A DNA stretch of 64,000 bases from Kaistella solincola (GTDB lineage Bacteria; Bacteroidota; Bacteroidia; Flavobacteriales; Weeksellaceae): NCBI RefSeq assembly GCF_000812875.1, contig NZ_JSYK01000003.1, positions 124,001 through 188,000 of the forward strand, read 5' to 3'. The notes beneath the pieces are model-generated. The model made no database searches, was not told where the DNA came from, and worked only from the letters and a program-made list of their open reading frames with translations. The first letter of the stretch is position 1. Each line of letters starts with the position of its first letter. A program made the position numbers and the translations under genes. This document shows positions 35,799 through 44,443 of this stretch, in pieces.

Positions 35799-38714
35799 AT
35801 GAAAGTAAAATTACTTACTAAAAGTTTAATGCTCCTCTTAATGACATTTTTTATGTCGTTCGGCATGGCAGAACTACCCGCCGGGCCAAAGGGTGAAATT
35901 ACAAATCTTGTAGTGTCCGGACCTATTTGCGCTGGCGGTACAGTTGCGGTTACTTTTACTGCACAAAACGGTAACGGTGTACCGGAATATTTTACAAGCG
36001 GTACTATTTTCCGACCGTATATTAGTGAAGTGGGTGGTGCAGGAACATTCACCGCATTGCCGATATTTACTATAGCAACTTTGCCCGCAGATGGTTCTAA
36101 TCAAGTCATATATAACCTGACCGCACAGATTAGCATACCCTCAGGGTTAACGGCTGGTCAATACAAGATATCTTTAGGATCTGGCGGACCTGGTTCAGCT
36201 TCAGCTGATTATCCTTATATCATTGGAACACAAAGTCCCGCTAACACAACCATTCTTTCTGGTACATTTACAGTAACGGATCCACCAAAAGGCGGCACCA
36301 TAACGCCAGCAAATACAGCTATTTGTTCAGGTGGAAATAGTGGGCCGTTAACCGTATCCGGTAATATAGGCACTGTAGTACGTTGGGAAAAAACAGTAAG
36401 CCCTTATACAACATGGGTTACGGCTGATAATACTACTACCAGTAACACGTTTACCTCTGGTACAATTACTCAGACAACTCGTTATAGAGCGGTAATTAGT
36501 AATGGCAGTTGTGAAACTTTCAGTTCGGTTGCAGAAATAAGAGTAAAACCTTCTGTAGTAATTACAAAGCAACCCGTTTCAAGTTCTTATTGTCAGGGTA
36601 GCACCCCGCCAACTTTGTCAGTTGAGGCAACCGGAGAAGGCGTAAAGTACCAATGGTATAGCAATACGACAGCAAATAATTTCGGCGGCACGCTAATTAG
36701 CGGCGCAACCAATGCTCAATTTGCAGTGCAACCATCTGGTACAACTCCACGGTATTTTTATGTAGTTGTGTCTGATACATGTGCACAACCACAAACTTCT
36801 GATGTTGTTACTGTAACAGCGTTTTCGCCACCGGTTATCAACACGCAGCCAGTTTCTCCGGGATCATATTGTGGAAATTCACCGGCGACTACTTTAAGTG
36901 TAAGTGCGACAGGTGCAGGAACTTTAACTTATCAGTGGTATAGCAATACTACTAATAGTACTACAAATGCTACGCTAATTCCGAATGCCACTTCTGCAAC
37001 GTATACAACACCGGCTGCGACAAACCAAACCGTATATTACTTTGTGACAGTCACTGGACAATGCTCATCTACAAACTCTAATATTGTAGAAGTAGGAGTG
37101 GGCGCTGAAAACGTTTGGAACGGCTCAACGTGGAGCAAAACAGGAAACGACCCAAATATGCCAGGTTACACTGCGGTGATCAGAGGTGCATATAATGCTG
37201 CTGTTCGCGGCAATATCAACGCTTGTAATATTACGGTTGATCCTAGTTACACCTTAACAATTGGTGCTAATAGCAGTGCTACAGTTCAAAACGCTATTGT
37301 AAATAACGGAGAATTGATCGTTGAAAGTGATGGTAATCTTAAACAGATTAACCCAAGTGTGGTAAACTCGACGTCTATTAAGGTTAAACGCGCTTTCACT
37401 CTTACAGATGCTAGACAGGAATTTATCTTCCTTTCTTCGCCTGTAAAAGGGCAGAATATGTTTAATATTTTCGGGGACACTCAGGGAAAAATTCCTTACG
37501 TATTGGTATACAATGAAGCCACCGATTATTTTGTGAATGCTAAAGAAGCAGATTGGGCTATTCCAGGACGTGGTTTTGCCATTCAGGAACCGGCAATACC
37601 CGCGATAAATCCTACGAATAGCGCTACGGCAACTTACACCGGAATTCCTAACAATGGATCGCAAACAGTTGCTTTGCCGTTCAAGGAACAGTATTATGGT
37701 TTTAATGTTGTAGGAAACCCATATCCTTCGAATATTGATTTGCTTAAATTATATGCCGCTAATGAAGATAACATTGATTCCGATTTCAAATTTTGGGATA
37801 AAACGGTAAATAATATCTATGAGCAGCAAGGTGCAGACTATACACAGAATGCTTATGCAATTTATAACGCCTTTTCAGGGGCAGGTTTAAAGGCACCGGG
37901 TTATTCGACTACAGTTGGTACAAAAACACCAACAAATATTGTAAAAGTTGATCAGGCATTTATGATTCAGGCCTCGAAAGTAGGACAAATTGTTTTCAAC
38001 AACGATATAAGAACAGTTGAGAATACAGGTGAATTCTTTGGTAAAGAAGTGGGTCGCGATATTTATTATCTAGAAATGACTACACCTGCTGGTACGGGTA
38101 TGCAAAACGCCATCGCTTATATGCCTGAAGTCGGAACTACGGCTTTTGGTAAAGAAGACAGTGAAGTTCTGGGCTATAATGCGTCAGATGCTTTATACAG
38201 TATTTTAGATGATGTGAACGTGGTGATTAATGGCCGTGGCGCTTTCAGAGCAGATGACGTTATCAAATTGGGAACTGCGCATTTCAACAAGGGTTCGCAC
38301 ACCATCAGAGCGATTGACCTGCAAGGGATTTTTGCTACCGGACAGGCGATTTACCTGAAAGATAAAGTAACCAATATCATTACTGATATTTCTAAAAAAG
38401 CATACACTTTTGATGCTGCAGAAGGCGAATCAAACAACCGTTTCGAAATCGTTTACCAATCTGAAGCGCTTGCAACCGACAACGTAACAAAAGGCGGTCT
38501 GGTAGTTTACAAAGAAGGAAACAGTTTCTTCGTACGCGGCGGCAAAAAAATGCGCACCGTAGAAGTTTATGATGCAACAGGCAGAATGGTGAAAACATCG
38601 CCTGCGTCTTCGGATAACTTAGAGATTGTTGCTGACTCATTTACGCGCGGACTTTATGTCTTGAAAGTGAAATATGACGATGGAACAGTACAGACTAAAA
38701 AAGTACTTAAATAA
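35799..38714 (+). CDS. Large secreted protein with Ig-like domains and T9SS sorting tail
   Basis: 971 aa. It has an N-terminal signal peptide (KVKLLTKSLMLLLMTFFMSF). Residues about 250-430 contain two Ig-like repeats, each with the pattern QPVS...YC...TLSV.ATG...YQWYSNTT. About 500-870 is a module shared with the next large gene (ESDGNLKQI, FIFLSSPVKGQNM, GFAIQEP, VVGNPYPSNIDLL, FFGKE). The C-terminus (VEVYDATGRMVK ... GLYVLKVKYDDG ... KKVLK) is a type A T9SS sorting domain, so the protein should cross the outer membrane and be attached to the cell surface or released. Its role is probably adhesin or matrix-like; no catalytic domain is seen. A strong terminator follows. Confidence 0.87.
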   Translation: MKVKLLTKSLMLLLMTFFMSFGMAELPAGPKGEITNLVVSGPICAGGTVAVTFTAQNGNGVPEYFTSGTIFRPYISEVGGAGTFTALPIFTIATLPADGSNQVIYNLTAQISIPSGLTAGQYKISLGSGGPGSASADYPYIIGTQSPANTTILSGTFTVTDPPKGGTITPANTAICSGGNSGPLTVSGNIGTVVRWEKTVSPYTTWVTADNTTTSNTFTSGTITQTTRYRAVISNGSCETFSSVAEIRVKPSVVITKQPVSSSYCQGSTPPTLSVEATGEGVKYQWYSNTTANNFGGTLISGATNAQFAVQPSGTTPRYFYVVVSDTCAQPQTSDVVTVTAFSPPVINTQPVSPGSYCGNSPATTLSVSATGAGTLTYQWYSNTTNSTTNATLIPNATSATYTTPAATNQTVYYFVTVTGQCSSTNSNIVEVGVGAENVWNGSTWSKTGNDPNMPGYTAVIRGAYNAAVRGNINACNITVDPSYTLTIGANSSATVQNAIVNNGELIVESDGNLKQINPSVVNSTSIKVKRAFTLTDARQEFIFLSSPVKGQNMFNIFGDTQGKIPYVLVYNEATDYFVNAKEADWAIPGRGFAIQEPAIPAINPTNSATATYTGIPNNGSQTVALPFKEQYYGFNVVGNPYPSNIDLLKLYAANEDNIDSDFKFWDKTVNNIYEQQGADYTQNAYAIYNAFSGAGLKAPGYSTTVGTKTPTNIVKVDQAFMIQASKVGQIVFNNDIRTVENTGEFFGKEVGRDIYYLEMTTPAGTGMQNAIAYMPEVGTTAFGKEDSEVLGYNASDALYSILDDVNVVINGRGAFRADDVIKLGTAHFNKGSHTIRAIDLQGIFATGQAIYLKDKVTNIITDISKKAYTFDAAEGESNNRFEIVYQSEALATDNVTKGGLVVYKEGNSFFVRGGKKMRTVEVYDATGRMVKTSPASSDNLEIVADSFTRGLYVLKVKYDDGTVQTKKVLK

Positions 38715-38719
38715 TTTTT

Positions 38720-38744
38720 AAACCCTCTTCGGAGGGTTTTTTTT
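38720..38744 (+). terminator. Rho-independent terminator
   Basis: AAACCCTC (38720-38727), loop TTCG and GAGGGTTT (38732-38739) form an 8-bp stem, with a T tract running to 38744. It lies 6 nt after the stop of the T9SS gene and is the clearest terminator in the window. Confidence 0.88.
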
Positions 38745-38760
38745 GAAATGTATTTTGAAA

Positions 38761-38788
38761 AAAAAGCGGCTTAAAAGCCGTTTTTTTT
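38761..38788. terminator. Second, bidirectional-type terminator
   Basis: CGGCTT (38767-38772) and AAGCCG (38775-38780) form a hairpin flanked by an A tract (38761-38765) on the left and a T tract (38781-38788) on the right. It could act in both directions and backs up the hairpin just upstream. Confidence 0.75.
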
Positions 38789-38986
38789 GTTTTTCCTGAA
38801 GTCAATATTTTAAAAAATATGCCCTTTTTACAGCATAAATTTAAATGGTAATATTTCATCATCTTTTTCACAATTAAACGATTGTTTCATTATTATTAAT
38901 GATGAATTATATTAAATAAACATATATCGTTAAAAAAAATGTAAAAAAGGGCTAAAACACCCTGTTTTTTCATAATGGTAATTCTT

Positions 38987-38994
38987 TAGTTTTG
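38987..38994 (+). promoter_or_regulatory. -7 promoter element before second T9SS gene
   Basis: TAGTTTTG matches TAnnTTTG and ends 17 nt before the ATG at 39012. The -33 region is only a T-rich stretch without a clear TTG. Placement after two terminators supports a promoter here. Confidence 0.45.
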
Positions 38995-39011
38995 CTTTCA
39001 AATATTATAAG

Positions 39012-42000
39012 ATGAAAACATTACTACTTACGAGCTATACCTTTCTAACAGAATCCGTTGTAAAACGCAAAAAGAAGTTCCTTTGCCTTCATTTATTTCT
39101 GCTCCTGCTGGCGCCGGTTGAGTGTTACAAGGCTGAAACTATTTTGACCCAACCAACCTCCTTCTCCCTAAATGATTACCGCACTATAGGCGGCAACGGC
39201 CAGCTTTGGTCTAATCCTTTAATTTGGCAAAAATTCAACGGTACATCCTGGAACGCAGCTGGCGCTGATGGACTTCCACCTGCTACAGCTTCTGTTTATA
39301 TCTTTGGCTACGTCGATACCAGCGGAACGCGTACTGCCGACAAAATATTCGTGGAGGCGAACGCAACTTTAACTGTTTCGGAAGCAACGGTCTCTACCAC
39401 GCAGACATTAGTGAAATCGGGTGGTGTACTGAAATTAAATGCTTCTTTCACCAACAGGGGAAGTTTTGAACTTGAAAACAACGCCACGCTTTTCATTAAT
39501 TATTCCGGCGCGAGTGGCACCGCACCGCTTTGGGATGGAAGTGAAAAATTCAACGCCGGCTCTACGGTACATATTCAGACCTGGAATTATACCGCAGCTA
39601 ATCCTGCGAATCGTGTGGTGCAGAATCCGAGTCAGATCACACCGAATGCGGACGGTTATTATTTTGGAAACCTTGTAGTTTACGCAACGTCCACCGCGGC
39701 TTTCTATTTAATAAAAGGTGATCAGGAAGTGAATCTTTGCCAAAATGATTTTACGCTGACCGGTACGGGCAAAAATGTAGTTTTAATGGATGGTTCTGCG
39801 ACAGTTCGCATTGCTGGTAATTTCTATGTAAACGGTTCGCAATTAAGCCTGGCTGCCACAGCTTTAGGAACTCCGACCGTTTTTGTTGGTGGAAATCTTT
39901 CCGTGCTTTCGGGAATTCTTGATTTAAACCAAAGCAAATCTGACCAGGCTGTATCTACTTTGAATCTCCGGGGAAATCTTTTCGTGGCTTCCGGCGCCCT
40001 AATAACAAGTACGGATAACAACAGCAAATTTATTTTCAGCGGAACTGGTGATGGTGTTGCTTCCGCACAAACAGTTGATGTTTTCGACAGTTCAAATGCA
40101 GGCAACAGCTACATCGATTTTATGGTCAATTCCGGCGCTTATCTGAAATTAGTGAACAGGAATTTTGGTTTGGGTACCAATTCCTCTCTGGTTCTCAGCA
40201 GTGGTGCAACGCTGGATTTCAGTTTTAAAGATGCGGTGGCGCTTAACGTGGTGCGGTCTACGACTACTGGCGGCGGTGCAACATCGCTTCAGATGTTCGA
40301 GGCGCAGGCGGGAAGTACTTTAAAAATATCTTCACCCGAAGGAATTATTGCAGGAAGCACTGTTTATACGGGGAATGTGCAAGTAGGTGCGGCAAAAGCA
40401 ACCAGAATTTTCAGTCCTGGCGCGAATTATATCTACGTGGGTAAAGCCAGCGCGCAGCAAGTGGCAAGTACGGGTGCAGATCAGCTTTCAGGGAACGGTT
40501 TCCCCGCCCGTTTTCTTTCCGGAAATATTTTAATCGATCTGGATACCAAATCTTCAGGGAATGATGACGTAAGTTTTATGGCGCAGGGCCTCCATAAGTT
40601 AATGTCTACCGGCACATTGAAAATTTTGAAGGGAAAAGTTATCGACAAAGCTGGAAATGGTTTTGAGGATGAAAGTGGTGAAAACGGGAATTTTATGATG
40701 ATAGACGGTCGGTATCAGACCTTGCGGAGCGGCACACAACCTCCATGCGGCGGAATTTATACGCTCAGTGGCGGTATAATTGAATTTGCCGGTGATGCGG
40801 ATCTAATCATCCGCGATAAATCCTATTTAAATGTAGAAGTCTCCGGCTCGAATGTGTCAATCGGTGCAGCTGCGAAAGGTTTAGAGTTAATGCCGAACGG
40901 AAAATTTACGGTCAAAAAGAATGCAACGCTTAAAATCGGGAATGCTGAGGGTTTTAGTGGCGGTGAAAAAACAGCAATTAATAAGACCAATAATCCGGCG
41001 ATTGTTTTAGAAGATTTTTCCACCATCGAATATAACAAGGCCGCAAATCAGACCATAACACCTTTTAATCCGTTAACCAGTGACGAAAGCAATGTTTCGA
41101 CAGGCGGGTATTATAACCTGAAAATTTCAGGTAACAATGGGAATTTGGAAAATGGCACCGCAAAAAGATTGTCGGGGACTAATGCAGTTTACGTCCGGAA
41201 TGATGTTGAAGTGGCCACAGCTGCACGTTTAATTATTGAGGCTGGACAAACGCTGACGGTTCGGAACGCAATTGCAAACTACGGCGGCTCACCGACCAAC
41301 TTCATTGTAGAAAGTGACGGGAATTTGGTACAACTTAATGCTGCCGAAAACATTACACCAATTTCCGTGCGCAGGATGCATACACTTTCTAGTGAACGGA
41401 AAGAATTTATGTTTCTTAGCTCGCCAGTGAAAAATCAACATATGAAATATATTTTCGGAAACACGCCTTCCAATATTCCGTACGTAACTGTTTATAATGA
41501 AAAGACCGATTACTTCGTCTATGCCAAAGAAAGCGATTATAAAATACCCGCAAAAGGATTTAGCATCCAGGAGCCAGTTAAAACATATGCCGATAATGTT
41601 GCTGAAAGCCTTGCTTATAATGAAGCAGAATATAAAGGAATTCCGAATAATGGTAATATCGACTTGCCTCTGGCGTGGACCGACCTTAATCATGGGTATA
41701 ATGTCGCAGGGAATCCTTATCCTTCTGATATGGATATAGTTGCTTTGTATAATAATTCGGTGTCAAATAACAATATTGATCCTACCTTTTATTTTTGGGA
41801 TAATACCGTGAATGATATTTATACGCAAATGGGCAGCGATTACAGTGGTTACAGTTATGCACTGTTTAATACTGCCGCGGGACCCGCTGGGTATGGAATA
41901 GCCGCTCCAGGCCGGAAAGAAAAAGAAGGTGATGTAGCAGGGACAAAGATTCCCAGCCGTTATGTAAAAGTTTCACAAGGTTTTATGATTCGTGCGTTAG

Positions 42001-42749
42001 ATGCCAATGCATCTTTGAAATTCAATAATACCATGCGAAAAAAATCCCCTAATAACACAGAATTTTTTGGGAAATCATCAGCCACTGATAGTTTTCGTCT
42101 GGAAATGACTTCCTCTGGCGGAGTACAACTTCAAAACGGATTTGTCTATTTCGAAGCTGGAACTAATGACCTTGGAAAAGAAGACAGTTTCCTGCCAAAT
42201 ACTGAAGCGTCTGACGCTGTTTTTAGTCTTGTGGAAAATGAAAAACTGGTAATCAATGGAAAAGGTCGTTTTACTGCTGATGATAAAATCGCGTTGGGAA
42301 CCAAACACTTCGCTGCGGGGAAATATACCTTCAAAACGCGTCATAAAGAGGGTGTTTTCACCAGAGACCAACCGATTTATTTAATCGACAAACATCTGAA
42401 ATCAGTAACTAATCTTAGTAAAGAACCTTATGAATTTTTCAGTGATGAAGGCCAGTTTCTGGATCGGTTTGAACTCGTTTACCGTTTAGAAAAAACATTA
42501 GGTACTGGCGAGAAAGAAAAATCTGGTTTACTTATTTATAAAGATGGACAGGAAATGATAGCACGCCTTTCCACTGAAAAAATTAAGATACTAGAGGTTT
42601 TTGATATCACTGGGCGAAGTATTTATAAAAAGGAAGATTTAACGAATGAAATTCGCTTTAACATAAGTTCCTTAGTTAAAGGCATATATATTGTAAAAGT
42701 AGTAGCAGGTGCTGGTAAGATATTTTCTAAAAAAATCAGAAATGATTAA
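39012..42749 (+). CDS. Very large secreted repeat protein with T9SS sorting tail
   Basis: 1245 aa. The N-terminal signal region is unusual: about 18 residues precede a basic patch (KRKKK) and hydrophobic core (FLCLHLFLLLLAP). Residues about 90-790 are rich in short beta-strand repeats (VKSGGVLKL, IAGNFYVNGSQL, VGGNLSVLSGILDL), suggesting a beta-helix. The module at about 770-1150 is homologous to that of the preceding gene (ESDGNLVQL, FMFLSSPVKNQHM, VAGNPYPSDMDI, FFGKS). The C-terminus (LEVFDITGRSIYK ... GIYIVKVVAG ... KKIRND) is a T9SS type A sorting domain. Predicted cell-surface or secreted structural protein; no enzyme domain is recognised. Confidence 0.85.
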   Translation: MKTLLLTSYTFLTESVVKRKKKFLCLHLFLLLLAPVECYKAETILTQPTSFSLNDYRTIGGNGQLWSNPLIWQKFNGTSWNAAGADGLPPATASVYIFGYVDTSGTRTADKIFVEANATLTVSEATVSTTQTLVKSGGVLKLNASFTNRGSFELENNATLFINYSGASGTAPLWDGSEKFNAGSTVHIQTWNYTAANPANRVVQNPSQITPNADGYYFGNLVVYATSTAAFYLIKGDQEVNLCQNDFTLTGTGKNVVLMDGSATVRIAGNFYVNGSQLSLAATALGTPTVFVGGNLSVLSGILDLNQSKSDQAVSTLNLRGNLFVASGALITSTDNNSKFIFSGTGDGVASAQTVDVFDSSNAGNSYIDFMVNSGAYLKLVNRNFGLGTNSSLVLSSGATLDFSFKDAVALNVVRSTTTGGGATSLQMFEAQAGSTLKISSPEGIIAGSTVYTGNVQVGAAKATRIFSPGANYIYVGKASAQQVASTGADQLSGNGFPARFLSGNILIDLDTKSSGNDDVSFMAQGLHKLMSTGTLKILKGKVIDKAGNGFEDESGENGNFMMIDGRYQTLRSGTQPPCGGIYTLSGGIIEFAGDADLIIRDKSYLNVEVSGSNVSIGAAAKGLELMPNGKFTVKKNATLKIGNAEGFSGGEKTAINKTNNPAIVLEDFSTIEYNKAANQTITPFNPLTSDESNVSTGGYYNLKISGNNGNLENGTAKRLSGTNAVYVRNDVEVATAARLIIEAGQTLTVRNAIANYGGSPTNFIVESDGNLVQLNAAENITPISVRRMHTLSSERKEFMFLSSPVKNQHMKYIFGNTPSNIPYVTVYNEKTDYFVYAKESDYKIPAKGFSIQEPVKTYADNVAESLAYNEAEYKGIPNNGNIDLPLAWTDLNHGYNVAGNPYPSDMDIVALYNNSVSNNNIDPTFYFWDNTVNDIYTQMGSDYSGYSYALFNTAAGPAGYGIAAPGRKEKEGDVAGTKIPSRYVKVSQGFMIRALDANASLKFNNTMRKKSPNNTEFFGKSSATDSFRLEMTSSGGVQLQNGFVYFEAGTNDLGKEDSFLPNTEASDAVFSLVENEKLVINGKGRFTADDKIALGTKHFAAGKYTFKTRHKEGVFTRDQPIYLIDKHLKSVTNLSKEPYEFFSDEGQFLDRFELVYRLEKTLGTGEKEKSGLLIYKDGQEMIARLSTEKIKILEVFDITGRSIYKKEDLTNEIRFNISSLVKGIYIVKVVAGAGKIFSKKIRND

Positions 42750-42778
42750 GGAAATAATCAAAATTTAAATTAATGTTA

Positions 42779-42786
42779 TATATTTG
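42779..42786 (+). promoter_or_regulatory. -7 promoter element before PID-CTERM-like gene
   Basis: TATATTTG matches TAnnTTTG and lies 11 nt before the ATG at 42798. No TTG is found 17-23 nt upstream, so the promoter is incomplete. Confidence 0.35.
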
Positions 42787-42797
42787 TAAAAAATAAA

Positions 42798-43127
42798 ATG
42801 ATGCGTACATTCTTAATAATCTTCTCACTTTTCGTTTCTACGGTAATGTTTAGCCAAGCCAGTACGAATCCGTTTGCAGGTGAAAATACAAATACTACTT
42901 CCGGAAATCGATACTCTAGTCCTCAAGGATTAAAACCGAGCGATGATAAAATTCAAGCTCTTGGGAGACCTGAAAATCCTGGTGAAAATCCTCCGGGTGG
43001 TGGAAAAGGAAGAGGTGGGAACCCGGCTAAGCCGTTGCCCATAGATGATTATATACCTGTTTTTCTTGTGGTAGCTGTTGCTATAATTGTTTATAAAGGC
43101 CGAACACTTTCAAAGTTGCATGCTTAA
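42798..43127 (+). CDS. Small exported protein with PID-CTERM-like tail
   Basis: 109 aa. It has a signal peptide (MRTFLIIFSLFVSTVMFSQA), a low-complexity Pro/Gly/Asn-rich middle (GENPPGGGKGRGGNP), then PLPIDDY, a hydrophobic segment (IPVFLVVAVAIIVY) and a short basic tail (KGRTLSKLHA). The motif-TM-basic order is that of a C-terminal sorting signal. It resembles the PID-CTERM tails annotated in Bacteroidota, which are thought to be handled by exosortase-like enzymes. The function is unknown. It follows the T9SS gene by 48 nt, so it may be co-expressed. It could also simply be a small membrane protein. Confidence 0.65.
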   Translation: MMRTFLIIFSLFVSTVMFSQASTNPFAGENTNTTSGNRYSSPQGLKPSDDKIQALGRPENPGENPPGGGKGRGGNPAKPLPIDDYIPVFLVVAVAIIVYKGRTLSKLHA

Positions 43128-43200
43128 TTGGTAGAGAATCGTTTTTTACTCCTTTTCACTTGACGGTAAAATATCAAGCCTAATTTCCTACAAATAAATA

Positions 43201-44331
43201 ATGAAAGAAAAAATTTGGTTGTCGTCTCCACATATGGGAGGACGGGAGATGAAATATATACAAGACGCTTTCGCTGAAAACTGGATTGCGCCTTTGGGTC
43301 CTAATGTAAATGGATTAGAAAATGATCTCGAAAAATTTTTAGGTCAGGACTTACATGTTGCAGCGCTCAGTTCCGGAACTGCTGCACTTCACTTATCACT
43401 TATCTTACTGGGAGTTGAGCCTGGCGATTACGTAATCTGTCAAAGTTTAACATTTTCCGCTTCAGCTAACCCTATCGCTTATATTGGTGCAAAGCCAATT
43501 TTCGTGGATAGTGAAAAAGAGACGTGGAATCTTTGTCCAAACGCCGTTGAAGAAGCCATAAAATTTGGTATCGCCGAAGGCAAAAAGCCCAAAGCGATCA
43601 TCGCTGTTGCTTTATACGGCATTTCTTATAAAGTTGATGAAATTACCGCGTTATCAAAAAAATATGACATTCCTGTAATTGAAGATAGCGCCGAAGCACT
43701 CGGTAGTATGTATAAAAATCAGAAATGTGGCACCTTTGGTGATTTAGGGGTATTGAGTTTTAATGGAAATAAAATTATAACGACCTCCGGTGGTGGCGCA
43801 TTGACCTTAAAGGATAGGGAATTTAAAAAGAAAGCAGTCTTTCTCTCCACCCAGGCAAAAGATGATGCGCCACATTACGAGCATACGAGTATTGGGTACA
43901 ACTACCGCATGAGTAACATCTGTGCCGGCATCGGGCGAGGCCAAATGGAGGTTTTAGAAGAAAGGGTTGCGCAACGCCGTGCCATGCATGCCTATTATAA
44001 GGGTCTTTTCAAAGATAATCCTCACGTTACACTGCACGAAGAGCCAAACGAAGATTATTTCGCGAACTACTGGCTGAGTGTTGTACAAATCAATCCGACT
44101 TCGCCGGTAACGGTCGCGGAAATGATACACCGCTTCCAGCAGGAAAATATTGAAACCCGCCCAATTTGGAAGCCGATGCACTTACAGCCGATATTTCATG
44201 ATGAAGCATATTTTGGGGGTCAGTTAGCCGAAAAATTATTTAATAATGGTCTGTGTTTACCTTCCGGGTCTAACTTAAGTGACGCGGACCGAAATAGGAT
44301 AGCACAAGTTGTTCATCAAATATTTGCTTAA
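43201..44331 (+). CDS. pglE: UDP-4-keto-6-deoxy-GlcNAc aminotransferase, PglE-like
   Basis: 376 aa DegT/DnrJ family PLP enzyme. The N-terminal WLSSPHMGGREMKYI and NWIAPLGPNVNGLE are typical of PglE-type 4-aminotransferases. LSSGTAALHLSLILLGV (about 57-73), IEDSAEALGS (160-169) and FNGNKIITTSGGGA with PLP Lys191 follow. The enzyme would aminate the 4-keto sugar made by the next gene, giving UDP-4-amino-4,6-dideoxy-GlcNAc for PglD. It belongs to a different subgroup from the two FdtB-like aminotransferases in the window. First gene of region B. Confidence 0.86.
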   Translation: MKEKIWLSSPHMGGREMKYIQDAFAENWIAPLGPNVNGLENDLEKFLGQDLHVAALSSGTAALHLSLILLGVEPGDYVICQSLTFSASANPIAYIGAKPIFVDSEKETWNLCPNAVEEAIKFGIAEGKKPKAIIAVALYGISYKVDEITALSKKYDIPVIEDSAEALGSMYKNQKCGTFGDLGVLSFNGNKIITTSGGGALTLKDREFKKKAVFLSTQAKDDAPHYEHTSIGYNYRMSNICAGIGRGQMEVLEERVAQRRAMHAYYKGLFKDNPHVTLHEEPNEDYFANYWLSVVQINPTSPVTVAEMIHRFQQENIETRPIWKPMHLQPIFHDEAYFGGQLAEKLFNNGLCLPSGSNLSDADRNRIAQVVHQIFA

Positions 44332-44443
44332 ATCTCCCAATTTAATTTACTTATATAGAATTGCCAAAAAACACATTAATAACCAAAGCTTCTCACTGAT
44401 CAAAACTACGACCAGGTTTTAAAATTTTTAATTGTTTTTCTTA

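Noticed and set aside
35747-35821. Short ORF beginning 52 nt before the first T9SS gene
   Set aside because: It overlaps the T9SS start in another frame, is AT-driven and has no supporting feature.
36540-37090. Repeats in the T9SS gene as a CRISPR or DNA repeat
   Set aside because: The similarity comes from two protein-level Ig-like domains; there is no regular short repeat and spacer structure.
37254-37664. 136-aa minus-strand ORF inside the T9SS gene
   Set aside because: Composition is that of the reverse complement of the repeat-rich coding strand; no family is seen.
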